Source: Streptomyces olivaceoviridis
GTDB lineage: Bacteria; Actinomycetota; Actinomycetes; Streptomycetales; Streptomycetaceae
NCBI RefSeq assembly: GCF_014650115.1
Contig: NZ_BMUI01000026.1
Coordinates: 43,121 to 107,120 of the forward strand
DNA: 64,000 bases
Reading direction: 5' to 3'
Positions 17,613-25,976 of this stretch are shown piece after piece. The position numbers and the translations under genes are program-made. Position 1 is the first letter of the stretch; each line of letters begins with the position of its first letter. The notes under the pieces are model-generated. The model was not told the origin of the DNA, did not search any database, and saw only the letters and a program-made list of their open reading frames with translations.

Positions 17613-18673
17613 CGGGTTCGCCCCCGCGAGGACCAACCGCGCCCGTCCGTACCGGGACGCACGGCGCCCAGGACCGGATAGCTGGCGATCGGTGACACCG
17701 TGACCTTCTCACCCGGTCTGGGCGCCTGTACGACCTTCCCGCCGCCCACGTACATCGCCACGTGCGTCGCCTCCGGGAAGTACACCACCAGGTCGCCCGG
17801 CCGGAGCTGGTTCAGCGGGACCCTGCGCAGCCGGTCCCACTGCTCCTGGCTGGTGCGCGGGATCGGTGTCCCCGCATGGGACCAGGCCTGTGACGTCAGG
17901 CCCGAACAGTCGTACGCGTCGGGGCCCTGCGCGCCCCACTGGTACGGCTTGCCCACCTGGTCCATGGCGTAGCGGACGGCACGGTCGCCGGCCGGGGTGG
18001 CCGCGCGGTCGGCGGGCAGGGCGCCCGCGGTGGTCAGGCGCTGCTGGGCCGCGGTGACCCCCTGCTGTTCCAGCCGGGCCACGGCCGCGAGCTGGGCCGG
18101 GGTGAGACCGGCCAGCAGGCGTTCCACGTCGGCGAGTTTCCCCTGGACGTCGTCGCGCTGCCGCTTCTGCCGGGCGGCCAGGCCGAGCTGGGTGTCCAGG
18201 GCCTTGCGGGCCGCGCGGGCCAGCGCGTCCTTGCGCTGCTCCGCGGCGGTGAGCCGGGCCACCGTACGGGCCCGTTGGCGTGCCAGCTCGCCGAGGACGT
18301 GGCCCTCGTCCAGCGCGTGCTGCGGGTCGGGCGCGAGGAGCACGCGCACGTACGGCCCGAGGCCGCCGCTGCTCTGGTACTGCTGCCGGGCCAGGCGCCC
18401 GGCCTCGGTCCGGCTGTCCCGCAGGAGGAGCCGGGCGCCGGCGAGTTCGCCGTCGAGCCGGGCCACCTCGGCGCGCTGCCGCTCCAGCGCCACGGTCGTG
18501 GCGTTGTAGGTCTCGGTGGCCTGCTCGGTCTTCCGGTAGAGCTGCTGAAGGTCCGTCAGCAGCTCGGCCACGGACCGCCGGGGGTCCGGGGTGGCCGCGG
18601 CGGGCACGGGCGCGAGGACGGCCTGGGCCGCCACCGCCGTCGTACAGGCCAGACGCAGAAGCCTTCCTGACAC
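17585..18673 (-). CDS. Secreted NlpC/P60 peptidoglycan endopeptidase
   Basis: Exported cell-wall hydrolase of 362 aa. Signal peptide MSGRLLRLACTTAVAAQAVLAPVPAAA, then a long coiled-coil region (about 35-215) as in RipA/CwlO-type proteins, and a C-terminal NlpC/P60 domain with catalytic Cys in YDCSGLTSQAW, His in ATHVAMYVGGG and a third polar residue near KVVQAPRPGE. It cleaves the D-Glu-diaminopimelate link in stem peptides. GTG at 18673 is fixed by GGAGG 7 nt upstream. A ydaO-type leader, common before Streptomyces wall hydrolases, was not seen. Convergent overlap of 28 nt with the monooxygenase gene. Confidence 0.94.
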   Translation of the reverse strand: MSGRLLRLACTTAVAAQAVLAPVPAAATPDPRRSVAELLTDLQQLYRKTEQATETYNATTVALERQRAEVARLDGELAGARLLLRDSRTEAGRLARQQYQSSGGLGPYVRVLLAPDPQHALDEGHVLGELARQRARTVARLTAAEQRKDALARAARKALDTQLGLAARQKRQRDDVQGKLADVERLLAGLTPAQLAAVARLEQQGVTAAQQRLTTAGALPADRAATPAGDRAVRYAMDQVGKPYQWGAQGPDAYDCSGLTSQAWSHAGTPIPRTSQEQWDRLRRVPLNQLRPGDLVVYFPEATHVAMYVGGGKVVQAPRPGEKVTVSPIASYPVLGAVRPGTDGRGWSSRGRTRQAPATEAR

Positions 18674-18785
18674 GTCATCACCTCCGCTGCGAGGGAAGCG
18701 GAATCTCCACTTCCCAGCGCAACCCGATAATCAGACGTGTCGGTGCCGGCTGGGTACGAAGCGTGCGCGGTTCGGCGCAGTGGTT

Positions 18786-19106
18786 TCACCCGTTCGCGTC
18801 GTCCGGCTTGACGGGCGGCGTGGCGTCCGGCCTGGACCAGGGCCAGCGGAGCTTCCCGCCCGACCTGTCGTCCGGGTCGTACCGGTACTTCCACCCCTGG
18901 ATCAGCCCCAGCCGCCTGCTGTGCCCGCGGGGCACGCGGCGGTAGACCAGCACCGTGGGCGGGCCGCCCTGGGGGTCCGGGACGGGGATGCGGTACGTCT
19001 TCGGGGGGTGCCCGGTGGGGCCGACCAGGACGGGCAGCACGCGCCCGTCCATGGGGCCGCCCTCGAAGGGGGTGTCCTGGCTCTTCACGGGTCCAGTCTC
19101 AGCCAT
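18786..19106 (-). CDS. Hypothetical protein, coupled to TetR gene
   Basis: Small hydrophilic protein of 106 aa, not recognised. It is Pro/Gly-rich with a central beta-like stretch (MDGRVLPVLVGPTGHPPKTYR, PTVLVYRRVPRG) and a basic/aromatic end (GWKYRYDPDDRSGGKLRWPWSRP); no signal peptide, membrane segment or metal motif. Its start lies within the last codons of the upstream TetR gene (8-nt overlap), so it is probably translated by coupling. Similar small proteins are common in actinomycetes, but I cannot assign a function. Confidence 0.7.
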   Translation of the reverse strand: MAETGPVKSQDTPFEGGPMDGRVLPVLVGPTGHPPKTYRIPVPDPQGGPPTVLVYRRVPRGHSRRLGLIQGWKYRYDPDDRSGGKLRWPWSRPDATPPVKPDDANG

Positions 19107-19749
19107 CCGCCGACAGCGCGGTGACCAGTGCGGCCGTCTGCGGGTCCCGGCCCGCGGTGACCGTGAGGACGGCCAGGAACTGCTCCACCAGCCAGTCGCG
19201 CAGCTCCTCCACCGGGGGCTGCTTGCCCTCGTCCAGCCAGATCAGGGAGGCCGCCTCCACGGCCGTGATCCACATCCGGACGGTCATGCGCAGCCGGGGG
19301 CCCGGATCGGTGACGCCGAGGTGCTGGTGGATGTGCTCGGCGGCGGACCGGCGCACCCCGTCCACGATGGCGGTGGTGCGGGAGGTCTCCACCACGCTGC
19401 CGCCCTGGAGCAGCGCGCTGAAGCCGGTGTCGTGCTCGTCCACGAAGGCCAGGTAGCGGTCCAGGGCGCGGGACAGCCGGGACAGCAGGGGCCCCTCGCG
19501 GGGCTCGTCGAAGCACTGCCGCAGTTCCTCGGCGGCGGAGCGCAGCGCGGCCTCGTAGAGCTGCTGCTTGCCGCCGGGGAAGTACCGGTACACCAGCGGG
19601 CGCGACACCCCGGCCGCCTCCGCCACGTCGTCCAGGGAGACGTCCTCGGGCGCGCGGTGCGCGAAGAGCCCGAGGGCGGCGTCGAGAAGCTGACTTCGTC
19701 GCTCCTCGACGCTGAGCCGACGGTATGCGGGGGTGGCCGACGGGGTCAT
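19099..19749 (-). CDS. TetR/AcrR-family transcriptional regulator
   Basis: Repressor-type protein of 216 aa. The N-terminal HTH runs RRSQLLDAALGLFAHRAPEDVSLDDVAEAAGVSRPLVYRYFPGGKQQLYEAAL (about 13-65), a textbook TetR module; the rest is the all-helical ligand/dimer domain with the typical ALDRYLAFVDEHDTGFSALLQGG and RTTAIVDGVRR. Transcribed away from a repeat element and in the same direction as the AurF-like oxygenase gene upstream. It may control that gene or the divergent di-iron gene pair, but no operator can be named. Downstream gene overlaps it. Confidence 0.92.
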   Translation of the reverse strand: MTPSATPAYRRLSVEERRSQLLDAALGLFAHRAPEDVSLDDVAEAAGVSRPLVYRYFPGGKQQLYEAALRSAAEELRQCFDEPREGPLLSRLSRALDRYLAFVDEHDTGFSALLQGGSVVETSRTTAIVDGVRRSAAEHIHQHLGVTDPGPRLRMTVRMWITAVEAASLIWLDEGKQPPVEELRDWLVEQFLAVLTVTAGRDPQTAALVTALSADG

Positions 19750-19800
19750 GCCCCGCAGCCTAATCGCCGCGCGGCTTCGGCCGTCGTCCAGCTGCCGGTC

Positions 19801-19862
19801 GGCAGTGGTTGCCCGCGCCCGTGCGGCGGAGCCGCATATCGACGCACCCCGCGCCCCTTCCG
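19801..19862 (-). repeat. Palindromic intergenic repeat, copy A
   Basis: Read on the minus strand: GAAGGGGCGCGGGG head, then GCGTCGATATGCGGC, TCC, GCCGCA (hairpin TGCGGC/GCCGCA) and a GCAACCAC tail. The same element, about 80% identical by eye and in the opposite orientation, occurs at 25883-25940. It lies between the AurF-like and TetR genes. Confidence 0.75.
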
Positions 19863-19875
19863 CCGGCGCGGTTCG

Positions 19876-20814
19876 CTAGGCCAGGAGACCGGAGGACCTC
19901 CACAGGCGCCGCCCCACACCCCGCAGCACCCCGATGTCGTCCAGGAAGTCCGTCAGCCGCTTCGCGCCCGTCTGCATGACCTCCCGCCGGTGCGCACTGG
20001 CCTTCATCTGCGCCATCGCCTCCCGCTTGTCCAGGCCGACGTTGGTGTAGACCTCCGGGTTGACGAAGGCGACCGAGAAGACGCGGGCGAACTCGCCCGA
20101 CGTGACCCGGGTGAACTCCTGGGACCACTTCGGCGCGGTCACCATCTGGCGCCGCAGCTCCTCACGGGCGTACCGGACGTGCCGCGCCTCCTCCACCACG
20201 TGGATCCGCGTGACCCCCCGGATCAGCGGCTGCACCCGCTCGTCGGGGAACGTCAGCCGCTGCATCCAGTCCAGCACCTCCTCGCCGAGCAGCGTGGCGG
20301 TGAAGGAACCGGGGGTGGTGGAGATCGTCTTGAACAGGCGGCCGAGGTTCTGGTGGGCCCGGCTCACCGGGTACCAGGGCGTGCCGCCGTGCGCGATGAG
20401 CCGGGCGAACATCTTCGAGTGCCGGCACTCGTCCTCGATCTCGGTGAGGGCGTACCGCACGTGCGCGCTCGTCGCCGCCTTGTCGTAGATGTGCCGGACG
20501 AGCAACTGCATGAGGATGATCTCGAACCAGATGCCGAGCGAGGCCAGCGCGGCGGCCTCGTGCCGGGAGAGCAGGATGCGCTGTTCCTCGCTCATCCGCT
20601 TCCACATCGGCGTGTCGTACAGCGACACCAGCTCCGGCGGCCAGAACCACTTGCCCTCCTCGAAGGGCGCGTCCCAGTCCAGCTCCTCGTCCGGGTCGAA
20701 GGAGTGCTTGGCGGAAGAGACGAGCAGCCGTTCGGCCACCTGTTCCCGGTCCTTGAGCAGGCCGAGCGCGTCGCGCAGCCCGTCCAGCGCGTCCGCTTCC
20801 GTCAGGGTCGTCAT
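19876..20814 (-). CDS. AurF-like di-iron oxygenase
   Basis: Helical protein of 312 aa resembling the p-aminobenzoate N-oxygenase AurF family of ferritin-like di-iron enzymes. Candidate iron ligands in order: E98 (SLGIWFEII), E129 and H132 (EIEDECRHS), E178/E179 (LLGEEVLDW), H205, E208/E209 and H212 (RIHVVEEARHV). This pattern matches the family's seven-ligand site. AurF relatives oxidise aromatic amines or act on fatty substrates; the substrate here is not known. It is divergent from a second, unrelated-looking di-iron protein gene with 124 nt between the starts, which suggests joint control. Confidence 0.85.
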   Translation of the reverse strand: MTTLTEADALDGLRDALGLLKDREQVAERLLVSSAKHSFDPDEELDWDAPFEEGKWFWPPELVSLYDTPMWKRMSEEQRILLSRHEAAALASLGIWFEIILMQLLVRHIYDKAATSAHVRYALTEIEDECRHSKMFARLIAHGGTPWYPVSRAHQNLGRLFKTISTTPGSFTATLLGEEVLDWMQRLTFPDERVQPLIRGVTRIHVVEEARHVRYAREELRRQMVTAPKWSQEFTRVTSGEFARVFSVAFVNPEVYTNVGLDKREAMAQMKASAHRREVMQTGAKRLTDFLDDIGVLRGVGRRLWRSSGLLA

Positions 20815-20938
20815 GGCTCCCTCACCTCGTTACCCGGTGGTAGTCGTCCTGCCTCTTATGAGACTGCCTGTCAGCAAGGCCCGTCAATCCCTGGCGCATG
20901 ACTTGTTGACCCGGCGTCTACGTGTGAGCCTGCGGAGT
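20815..20938. promoter_or_regulatory. Divergent promoter region of the two di-iron protein genes
   Basis: A 124-nt spacer between head-to-head starts. A TTGTTGACC sequence near 20904-20912 could be a -35 for the plus-strand gene; a matching -10 is not convincing. No clear TetR-type palindrome was found by eye. Confidence 0.4.
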
Positions 20939-22048
20939 ATGCCGACCCATGAGCTCTACGCCAACGAGCCGGGAGACTCCCCCTGGCAGGTCCCCGCCGC
21001 CGGCGCGGCCCGGTTCAGCTGGGAGTACGACGACGGCCGCGACCGCCTCCTCGCCCTGTACCAGAAGGGCAAGGACAAGCAGTGGGACGGGCGGACGCGG
21101 ATCGACTGGGACCTGGAGGTCGACCCGTACGACGCCCTCGGCACGCCCGACGAGGCGATGTCCCTGTACGGCACCCCGTACTGGGACAAGCTCTCGCTCA
21201 GGGACAAGGGCGAGCTGCGCCGGCACTACGCCTCCTGGCAGTTCAGCCAGTTCCTGCACGGCGAGCAGGGCGCGATGATCTGCGCGGCGCGGATCGTGGA
21301 GTCGGTGCCCGACCTGGACGCCAAGTTCTACTCCGCGACCCAGACCATGGACGAGGCCCGGCACGCCGAGATCTACGGCCGGTTCCTGCACGAGAAGATG
21401 GGCCTCGTCTACCCGATCAACGACAACCTCCGGTCGCTGCTCGACGACACCCTGCGCGACAGCCGCTGGGACATGCCCTACCTCGGCATGCAGGTGCTCA
21501 TCGAGGGCCTGGCGCTGGCCGCCTTCGGCATGATCCGCGACACCACGGACAAGCCGCTGCCCAAGCAGATCCTCACGTACGTCATGCAGGACGAGGCCCG
21601 GCACGTGGCCTTCGGCCGGATGGCGCTGCGCGACTACTACCAGCAGCTCACCGACGCCGAACTGCGCGAGCGCGAGGAGTTCGTCATCGAGGGCTGCTAC
21701 CTGATGCGCGACCGGCTGCGCGGGGTGGAGGTGCTGGAGAACTTCGGCATCCCCAAGGCCGAGGCGGAGGCGCTGAGCGAGCGGTCCGAGTTCCTCCGGC
21801 TCTTCCGGAAGCTGCTGTTCAGCCGCATCGTCCCGTGCGTCAAGGACATCGGCCTGTGGGGCGAGCGGCTCCAGCGGGCCTATGTGGACATGGGCGTGCT
21901 GGAGTTGGGCGACTCCGACCTGGACCTGCTGATGGCCCAGGACGAGGAGTTGGCCGAGCGGCTGGACGCCGAGCGCTTCGCCGCCGAGGAGCGGGAACGG
22001 GTGGCCGAGGTGGAGACGGCGATCGAGTCGGGGGCGGCGGAGGACTGA
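20939..22048 (+). CDS. Ferritin-like di-iron domain protein
   Basis: Cytoplasmic helical protein of 369 aa with two ferritin-type half-sites. E109 (HGEQGAM) and E139/H142 (MDEARHAE) form the first; E189 (LIEGLALAAF) and E219/H222 (QDEARHVAF) the second. Spacing of about 30 residues within each pair is that of R2-like and desaturase-like carboxylate di-iron enzymes. A charged coiled-coil tail (about 320-369) follows. ATG at 20939 has GGAG only 2 nt upstream, so the start or a leaderless transcript is open. It is paired head-to-head with the AurF-like gene. Function unknown; an oxidase/oxygenase or an oxidative-stress role is possible. Confidence 0.82.
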   Translation: MPTHELYANEPGDSPWQVPAAGAARFSWEYDDGRDRLLALYQKGKDKQWDGRTRIDWDLEVDPYDALGTPDEAMSLYGTPYWDKLSLRDKGELRRHYASWQFSQFLHGEQGAMICAARIVESVPDLDAKFYSATQTMDEARHAEIYGRFLHEKMGLVYPINDNLRSLLDDTLRDSRWDMPYLGMQVLIEGLALAAFGMIRDTTDKPLPKQILTYVMQDEARHVAFGRMALRDYYQQLTDAELREREEFVIEGCYLMRDRLRGVEVLENFGIPKAEAEALSERSEFLRLFRKLLFSRIVPCVKDIGLWGERLQRAYVDMGVLELGDSDLDLLMAQDEELAERLDAERFAAEERERVAEVETAIESGAAED

Positions 22049-22101
22049 CCGGGCGCGGAACGCGGTGCCGGTCCGTCACCCGGGTGCAGTAGCGTGCTGG
22101 C

Positions 22102-22929
22102 GTGTCCATGCCTCCACCGCCGCAGAATCCCGGCCCCTACGGCCAGCAGCCGCCTTACGGTCAGCAGCCTCCGGGTCCGTACGGCTCGCCGTACCCGCCC
22201 CAGCAGCCCTATCCCCAGCAGCAGCCGTACCCGGCCCAGCAGCCCTACCCGCAGCAGCAGCCGTACCCCGGCTGGGGCGTGCCGCCGATGGCCCCGCCCC
22301 CGAAGAAGCGGCGGGTCGGGCTGGTGCTCGGCATCGTGGGCGGTGTCGTCGCGGCCGTCGTGGTGCTGCTCATCGTGCTCGGGATGGTGGCCGAGAGCGG
22401 TTTCCCCGCGGCGGAGCACAAGCTGACCCTGCCCGGCAAGCTGCTCGACGGGACGTACGCACTCGTCGACGACCTCTCCGGGTCCGAGGGCAAGAAGATC
22501 AGTGAGGAGGCCGACGGGGCCTGGGACGCCAAGGACATCCACGGCGTGGTCGGCACCTACAGCCCCGGCGGCGACGAGGCCAAGGGCACCCTGGTGGTGT
22601 CCGGCATGTACGGCCGGTTCAAGAACGCCGAAGAGGCCCGCAAGAACATGATGAAGGGCGCCGGCGAGGGCGACAGCGCGACGATCGCCGTACCGCCGAA
22701 GGAGTTCGAGCTGGACGGCGTCACCATCAGCTGCGAGGTGATGACCGAGGAGCATCTCGGCACGAAGATCACGGTGCCGGTGTGCGCCTGGGCCGACGGC
22801 AACACCGGGGCCACGGTCGCCGAGGTGGCCACGGCGGCCATGGACCAGGACCCCTCGGACGTCGACCTGGAGGCGTTCGCGCGCAAGACCCTCACGATCC
22901 GCTCGGAGATGCGCCGGCCGATCGGCTGA
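22102..22929 (+). CDS. Single-pass membrane protein with Pro/Gln/Tyr-rich N-terminus
   Basis: Protein of 275 aa, not assigned to a named family. Residues 1-70 are a low-complexity cytoplasmic segment with repeated QQPYPQ/QQPYPA units. Then KKRRVGLVLGIVGGVVAAVVVLLIVLGMV, a single membrane helix (about 72-98), and a 175-residue extracytoplasmic domain with two Cys. The layout (inside PQ-rich, outside globular) is frequent in Streptomyces envelope proteins. GTG at 22102 is followed two codons later by ATG; neither has a ribosome site. The downstream neighbour is convergent and encodes a penicillin-binding protein. Confidence 0.8.
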   Translation: MSMPPPPQNPGPYGQQPPYGQQPPGPYGSPYPPQQPYPQQQPYPAQQPYPQQQPYPGWGVPPMAPPPKKRRVGLVLGIVGGVVAAVVVLLIVLGMVAESGFPAAEHKLTLPGKLLDGTYALVDDLSGSEGKKISEEADGAWDAKDIHGVVGTYSPGGDEAKGTLVVSGMYGRFKNAEEARKNMMKGAGEGDSATIAVPPKEFELDGVTISCEVMTEEHLGTKITVPVCAWADGNTGATVAEVATAAMDQDPSDVDLEAFARKTLTIRSEMRRPIG

Positions 22930-22974
22930 CCCTCACGGTCCGCTCGGAGACGCGGGGGCCGGCCTGCCGGCCCC

Positions 22975-24468
22975 TCACCGCCCCAGCACCGCCCGCATCA
23001 CCTCCCGCGCGATCGGCGCCGCGTCCCCGCCGCCGCTGATCTCGCCCCGGTCCGCCGAGGCGTCCTCCACCACCACCGCGACCGCCACCTGCGGCTCCGG
23101 GGCGTCCTCGGCCTGCGCCCAGGAGACGAACCAGGCGTAGGGCACCCCGGCGTTGCCGACGCCGTGCTGGGCGGTGCCGGTCTTGCCGCCGACCAGCGCG
23201 CCGGGGATGGCCGCGTTGGTGCCGGTGCCGTCCTGCACCACGCCGGCCATCAGCTCCTTCATCAGGGCCGCCGTGGACGGTCGCATCACCTGCCGCCCCG
23301 GCCGGGCCGCGCTGCCCGAGACCGGCTCGCCGCCGTGCCGGGTGGTCCGCTCCACCAGGTACGGCGGACGCAGCAGGCCGCCGTCCGCGACCGCCGCCGC
23401 GACCATCGCCATCTGCAACGGCGTGGCCCGCGTGTTGTACTGCCCGATCGAGGACAGCGCGAGCTGCGCCTTGTCCACCCGTGTGTCGAAGGTGCTGGGC
23501 GCCACGGCGAAGGGGATGCGCACCCCGGTGTCGTTGAACCCGAACGCCTGGGCCGTGGCCGCCATGTCCCGCACCCCCACGTCCACGCCCAGCTTGGCGA
23601 AGACCGTGTTGCAGGACCACTCGAAGGCGTCCCGCACCGAGGCGTCCCGGCAGCCGTCGCCCTCGTTGGTCAGCCGGGTCGTGGTGCCGGGCAGCCGGTA
23701 GGGGTCGGGGGAGTCGGTGCGCCCGTCCAGGTCGGTCACCACGCCCGCGTCCAGCGCCGCCGCCGCGGTGACCACCTTGAACGTCGACCCCGGCGGATAG
23801 GTCTGCCGCACCGCCCGGTTGAGCATCGGCTTCTCCGGGTCCTGGTTGAGCCGCGCCCACGCCGACGTCACCGCCTCGCTGTTGCCGGACAGCTCCGAGG
23901 GGTCGTACGACGGGCTGCTCACCAGCGCCAGCACCCGGCCCGTGGCCGGCTCGATCGCGGCCACCGCGCCCTTCCGCCCGGCGAGCCCCCGGAACGCGGC
24001 CTCCTGCGCCTGCCGGTTCAGGGTCGTGACGACATCCCCGCCGCGGTTCGGCGCCCGCGCCACGTCGCTCCACAGCGGCAGCGGCGCGAGCATCGGGTCG
24101 GTGCCGGAGAGCACCCCGTCCGCGGCGTGCTCCAGGTACGTGGTGCCGTACTTCTGCGAGGAGAAGCCGGTGACCGGCGCGTACAACGGGCCGTTGCCGT
24201 AGGTGCGTTCGTAGCGGAGCTGCTCGCCGGTGTCCACGGACCCGGTGACCGGCTCGCCGTCCACCAGGATGTTCCCGCGCGGCACCTGGTACCGGGCGAT
24301 CGCGGCCCGGCGGTTCGCCGGACTGCCGTTGTAATCCTCGGACCGCACGACCTGCACCCGGGTCGCGTTGGCCAGCAGGGCCGCCAGCAGCAGCGCGCAG
24401 AACACGCAGGCGTGCCGGATGTACTTCCCCATCGGGCGCCCGCCGTCGGGAAGGCCGTACTCGGTCAC
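22975..24468 (-). CDS. Class B penicillin-binding protein (PBP2/PbpA-like)
   Basis: Membrane-anchored transpeptidase of 497 aa that cross-links peptidoglycan. An N-terminal membrane helix (about 20-35), a pedestal region, then the transpeptidase domain with SxxK (PPGSTFK, Ser about 228), SxN (EWSCNTVF) and KTG (GGKTGTAQ). The GTG start overlaps the stop of the FtsW/RodA gene (GTGA), with GGGAGG upstream. An ATG 12 codons on is an alternative. The pairing with a SEDS glycosyltransferase is a functional unit: SEDS polymerises glycan, PBP cross-links. The short length fits the PbpA type with a reduced N-terminal domain. Not necessarily essential, as Streptomyces carry several such pairs. Confidence 0.95.
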   Translation of the reverse strand: MTEYGLPDGGRPMGKYIRHACVFCALLLAALLANATRVQVVRSEDYNGSPANRRAAIARYQVPRGNILVDGEPVTGSVDTGEQLRYERTYGNGPLYAPVTGFSSQKYGTTYLEHAADGVLSGTDPMLAPLPLWSDVARAPNRGGDVVTTLNRQAQEAAFRGLAGRKGAVAAIEPATGRVLALVSSPSYDPSELSGNSEAVTSAWARLNQDPEKPMLNRAVRQTYPPGSTFKVVTAAAALDAGVVTDLDGRTDSPDPYRLPGTTTRLTNEGDGCRDASVRDAFEWSCNTVFAKLGVDVGVRDMAATAQAFGFNDTGVRIPFAVAPSTFDTRVDKAQLALSSIGQYNTRATPLQMAMVAAAVADGGLLRPPYLVERTTRHGGEPVSGSAARPGRQVMRPSTAALMKELMAGVVQDGTGTNAAIPGALVGGKTGTAQHGVGNAGVPYAWFVSWAQAEDAPEPQVAVAVVVEDASADRGEISGGGDAAPIAREVMRAVLGR

Positions 24469-25826
24469 CGCGCCTCCCGGCCGTCGTACTGGCTGCGCGC
24501 CGAATCGCTCACCCGGACCAGCAGCGCCACGATCGCCCAGTTGGTGACCACCGACGAGCCGCCCTGGGCGAGGAACGGCATCGCCATGCCGGTCAGCGGG
24601 ATCAGCCCGGTGACCCCGCCCGCGATCACGAACACCTGCAACGCCACGATCGAGGCGAGCCCGACCGCGAGCAGCCGGCCGAACGGCTCGCGCAGCGCCA
24701 GCCCCGCCCGGTAGCCGCGCTCCACCAGCAGGGCGTACAGCAGCACGATCCCCGCCAGACCCGCCAGGCCCAGCTCCTCGCCGGCGGTCGCCAGGATGAA
24801 GTCCGACTTGGCGGCGAAGCCGATCAGGATGGAGTGGCCGAGCCCGAGCCCGGTGCCGAGGAACCCGCCGGCGGCGAAGGCGAACAGCGACTGGGAGAGC
24901 TGGTTGGGACCCTGCCCGGCCTCGATGGTGGCGAACGGGTGCAGCCAGTCCTCGATCCGCGCGCCCACATGCGGTTCCAGGCGCCCCACGGCGAACGCGC
25001 CGAGCACGGCCAGCAGCAGCCCGACCGCGATCCAGCCGGTCCGCCCGGTCGCCACGTACAGCAGCACCACGAACAGCCCGAAGAACAGCAGCGAGGTCCC
25101 GAGGTCCCGCTCCAGCACCAGCACGCCCACGCTCACCAGCCAGATCGTCAGGATCGGCCCGAGCACCCGCCCGGTCGGGAACTGCAACCGCCACAGCCGG
25201 CGCCCGGTGTACGCGAGCGCGCTGCGGTTGGCGGCCAGGTAGGCGGCGAAGAACACCGCGAGCAGCACCTTCGCGAACTCGCCCGGCTGGATGGAGAACC
25301 CGGCGATCCGGATCCAGATCCGGGCCCCGTTGACCGGCGGGAACAGGATCGGCAGCGCCAGCAGCACCAGGGCGGCCACCACACAGACGTACGCGTACCG
25401 CTGGAGCACCCGGTGGTCGCGCAGCACCAGCACGACGGCGATGAACAGACCCACCCCCAGCGTGGACCACACCAGCTGCGTAGGGGCCGCCCGGTCACCC
25501 GGTGTCTCCAGGTCCAGCCGGTAGATCAGGACCAGCCCGAGCCCGTTGAGCAGCACGCCGATGGGCAGCGGCAGCGGATCGGCGTACGGCGCCCGGACAC
25601 GGACCGCGACATGGGCGAACAGGGCGAGCACGCCGAGCCCGGCGCCGTAACCGACGGCACCGGGCGGCACGGTACCGGCCCGCGCCAGCCCCACCGCGCA
25701 GTAGCCGTACACGGACAGCAGGACGGCCAGCACGAGCAGGGACAGCTCGACGCCCCGGCGCCGGGTGAGGCGCACGGCACGCGCGGGAGCGGGAGCCGCC
25801 GCCAGGGTGGTTCCGGCCTTCGTCAT
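24465..25826 (-). CDS. FtsW/RodA/SpoVE-family SEDS glycosyltransferase
   Basis: Polytopic membrane protein of 453 aa with about 12 hydrophobic segments. SEDS landmarks are present: NGARIWIRIAGFSIQPGEFAKV, LVLERDLGTSLLFFGLF, and the C-terminal GLIPLTGMAMPFLAQGGSSVVTNWAIVALL. The Asp in ERDLGTS is the expected catalytic residue. It polymerises lipid II into glycan strands. First gene of a two-gene operon with the overlapping penicillin-binding protein gene. A 50-residue Arg-rich/TM start is usual for the actinobacterial version. Confidence 0.96.
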   Translation of the reverse strand: MTKAGTTLAAAPAPARAVRLTRRRGVELSLLVLAVLLSVYGYCAVGLARAGTVPPGAVGYGAGLGVLALFAHVAVRVRAPYADPLPLPIGVLLNGLGLVLIYRLDLETPGDRAAPTQLVWSTLGVGLFIAVVLVLRDHRVLQRYAYVCVVAALVLLALPILFPPVNGARIWIRIAGFSIQPGEFAKVLLAVFFAAYLAANRSALAYTGRRLWRLQFPTGRVLGPILTIWLVSVGVLVLERDLGTSLLFFGLFVVLLYVATGRTGWIAVGLLLAVLGAFAVGRLEPHVGARIEDWLHPFATIEAGQGPNQLSQSLFAFAAGGFLGTGLGLGHSILIGFAAKSDFILATAGEELGLAGLAGIVLLYALLVERGYRAGLALREPFGRLLAVGLASIVALQVFVIAGGVTGLIPLTGMAMPFLAQGGSSVVTNWAIVALLVRVSDSARSQYDGREAR

Positions 25827-25882
25827 GCCCGGAACCTACCTAAATGGGGCGTCTTGTGTGGGGAGGGCGGGGCCGCGCCCCC

Positions 25883-25940
25883 GAAGGAGCGCGGGGCCGC
25901 GTCGACATGCGGCTCCGTCGCGTGCGCGAGCAACCACACA
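25883..25940 (+). repeat. Palindromic intergenic repeat, copy B
   Basis: GAAGGAGCGCGGGG, then GCGTCGACATGCGGC-TCC-GTCGC and a CAACCAC tail. Same element as 19801-19862 but in the opposite orientation. It lies between the FtsW-like promoter and the end of a kinase gene; the preceding GGGGCCGCGCCCCC adds another palindrome. Confidence 0.75.
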
Positions 25941-25976
25941 CGGCGGAGGCCCGGAAACCACCGGCGGCCCCGAGCT

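Noticed and set aside
18674..18785. ydaO-type (c-di-AMP) riboswitch upstream of the NlpC/P60 gene
   Set aside because: The region is only about 110 nt, overlaps the next gene's 3' side, and lacks the conserved elements I would expect.
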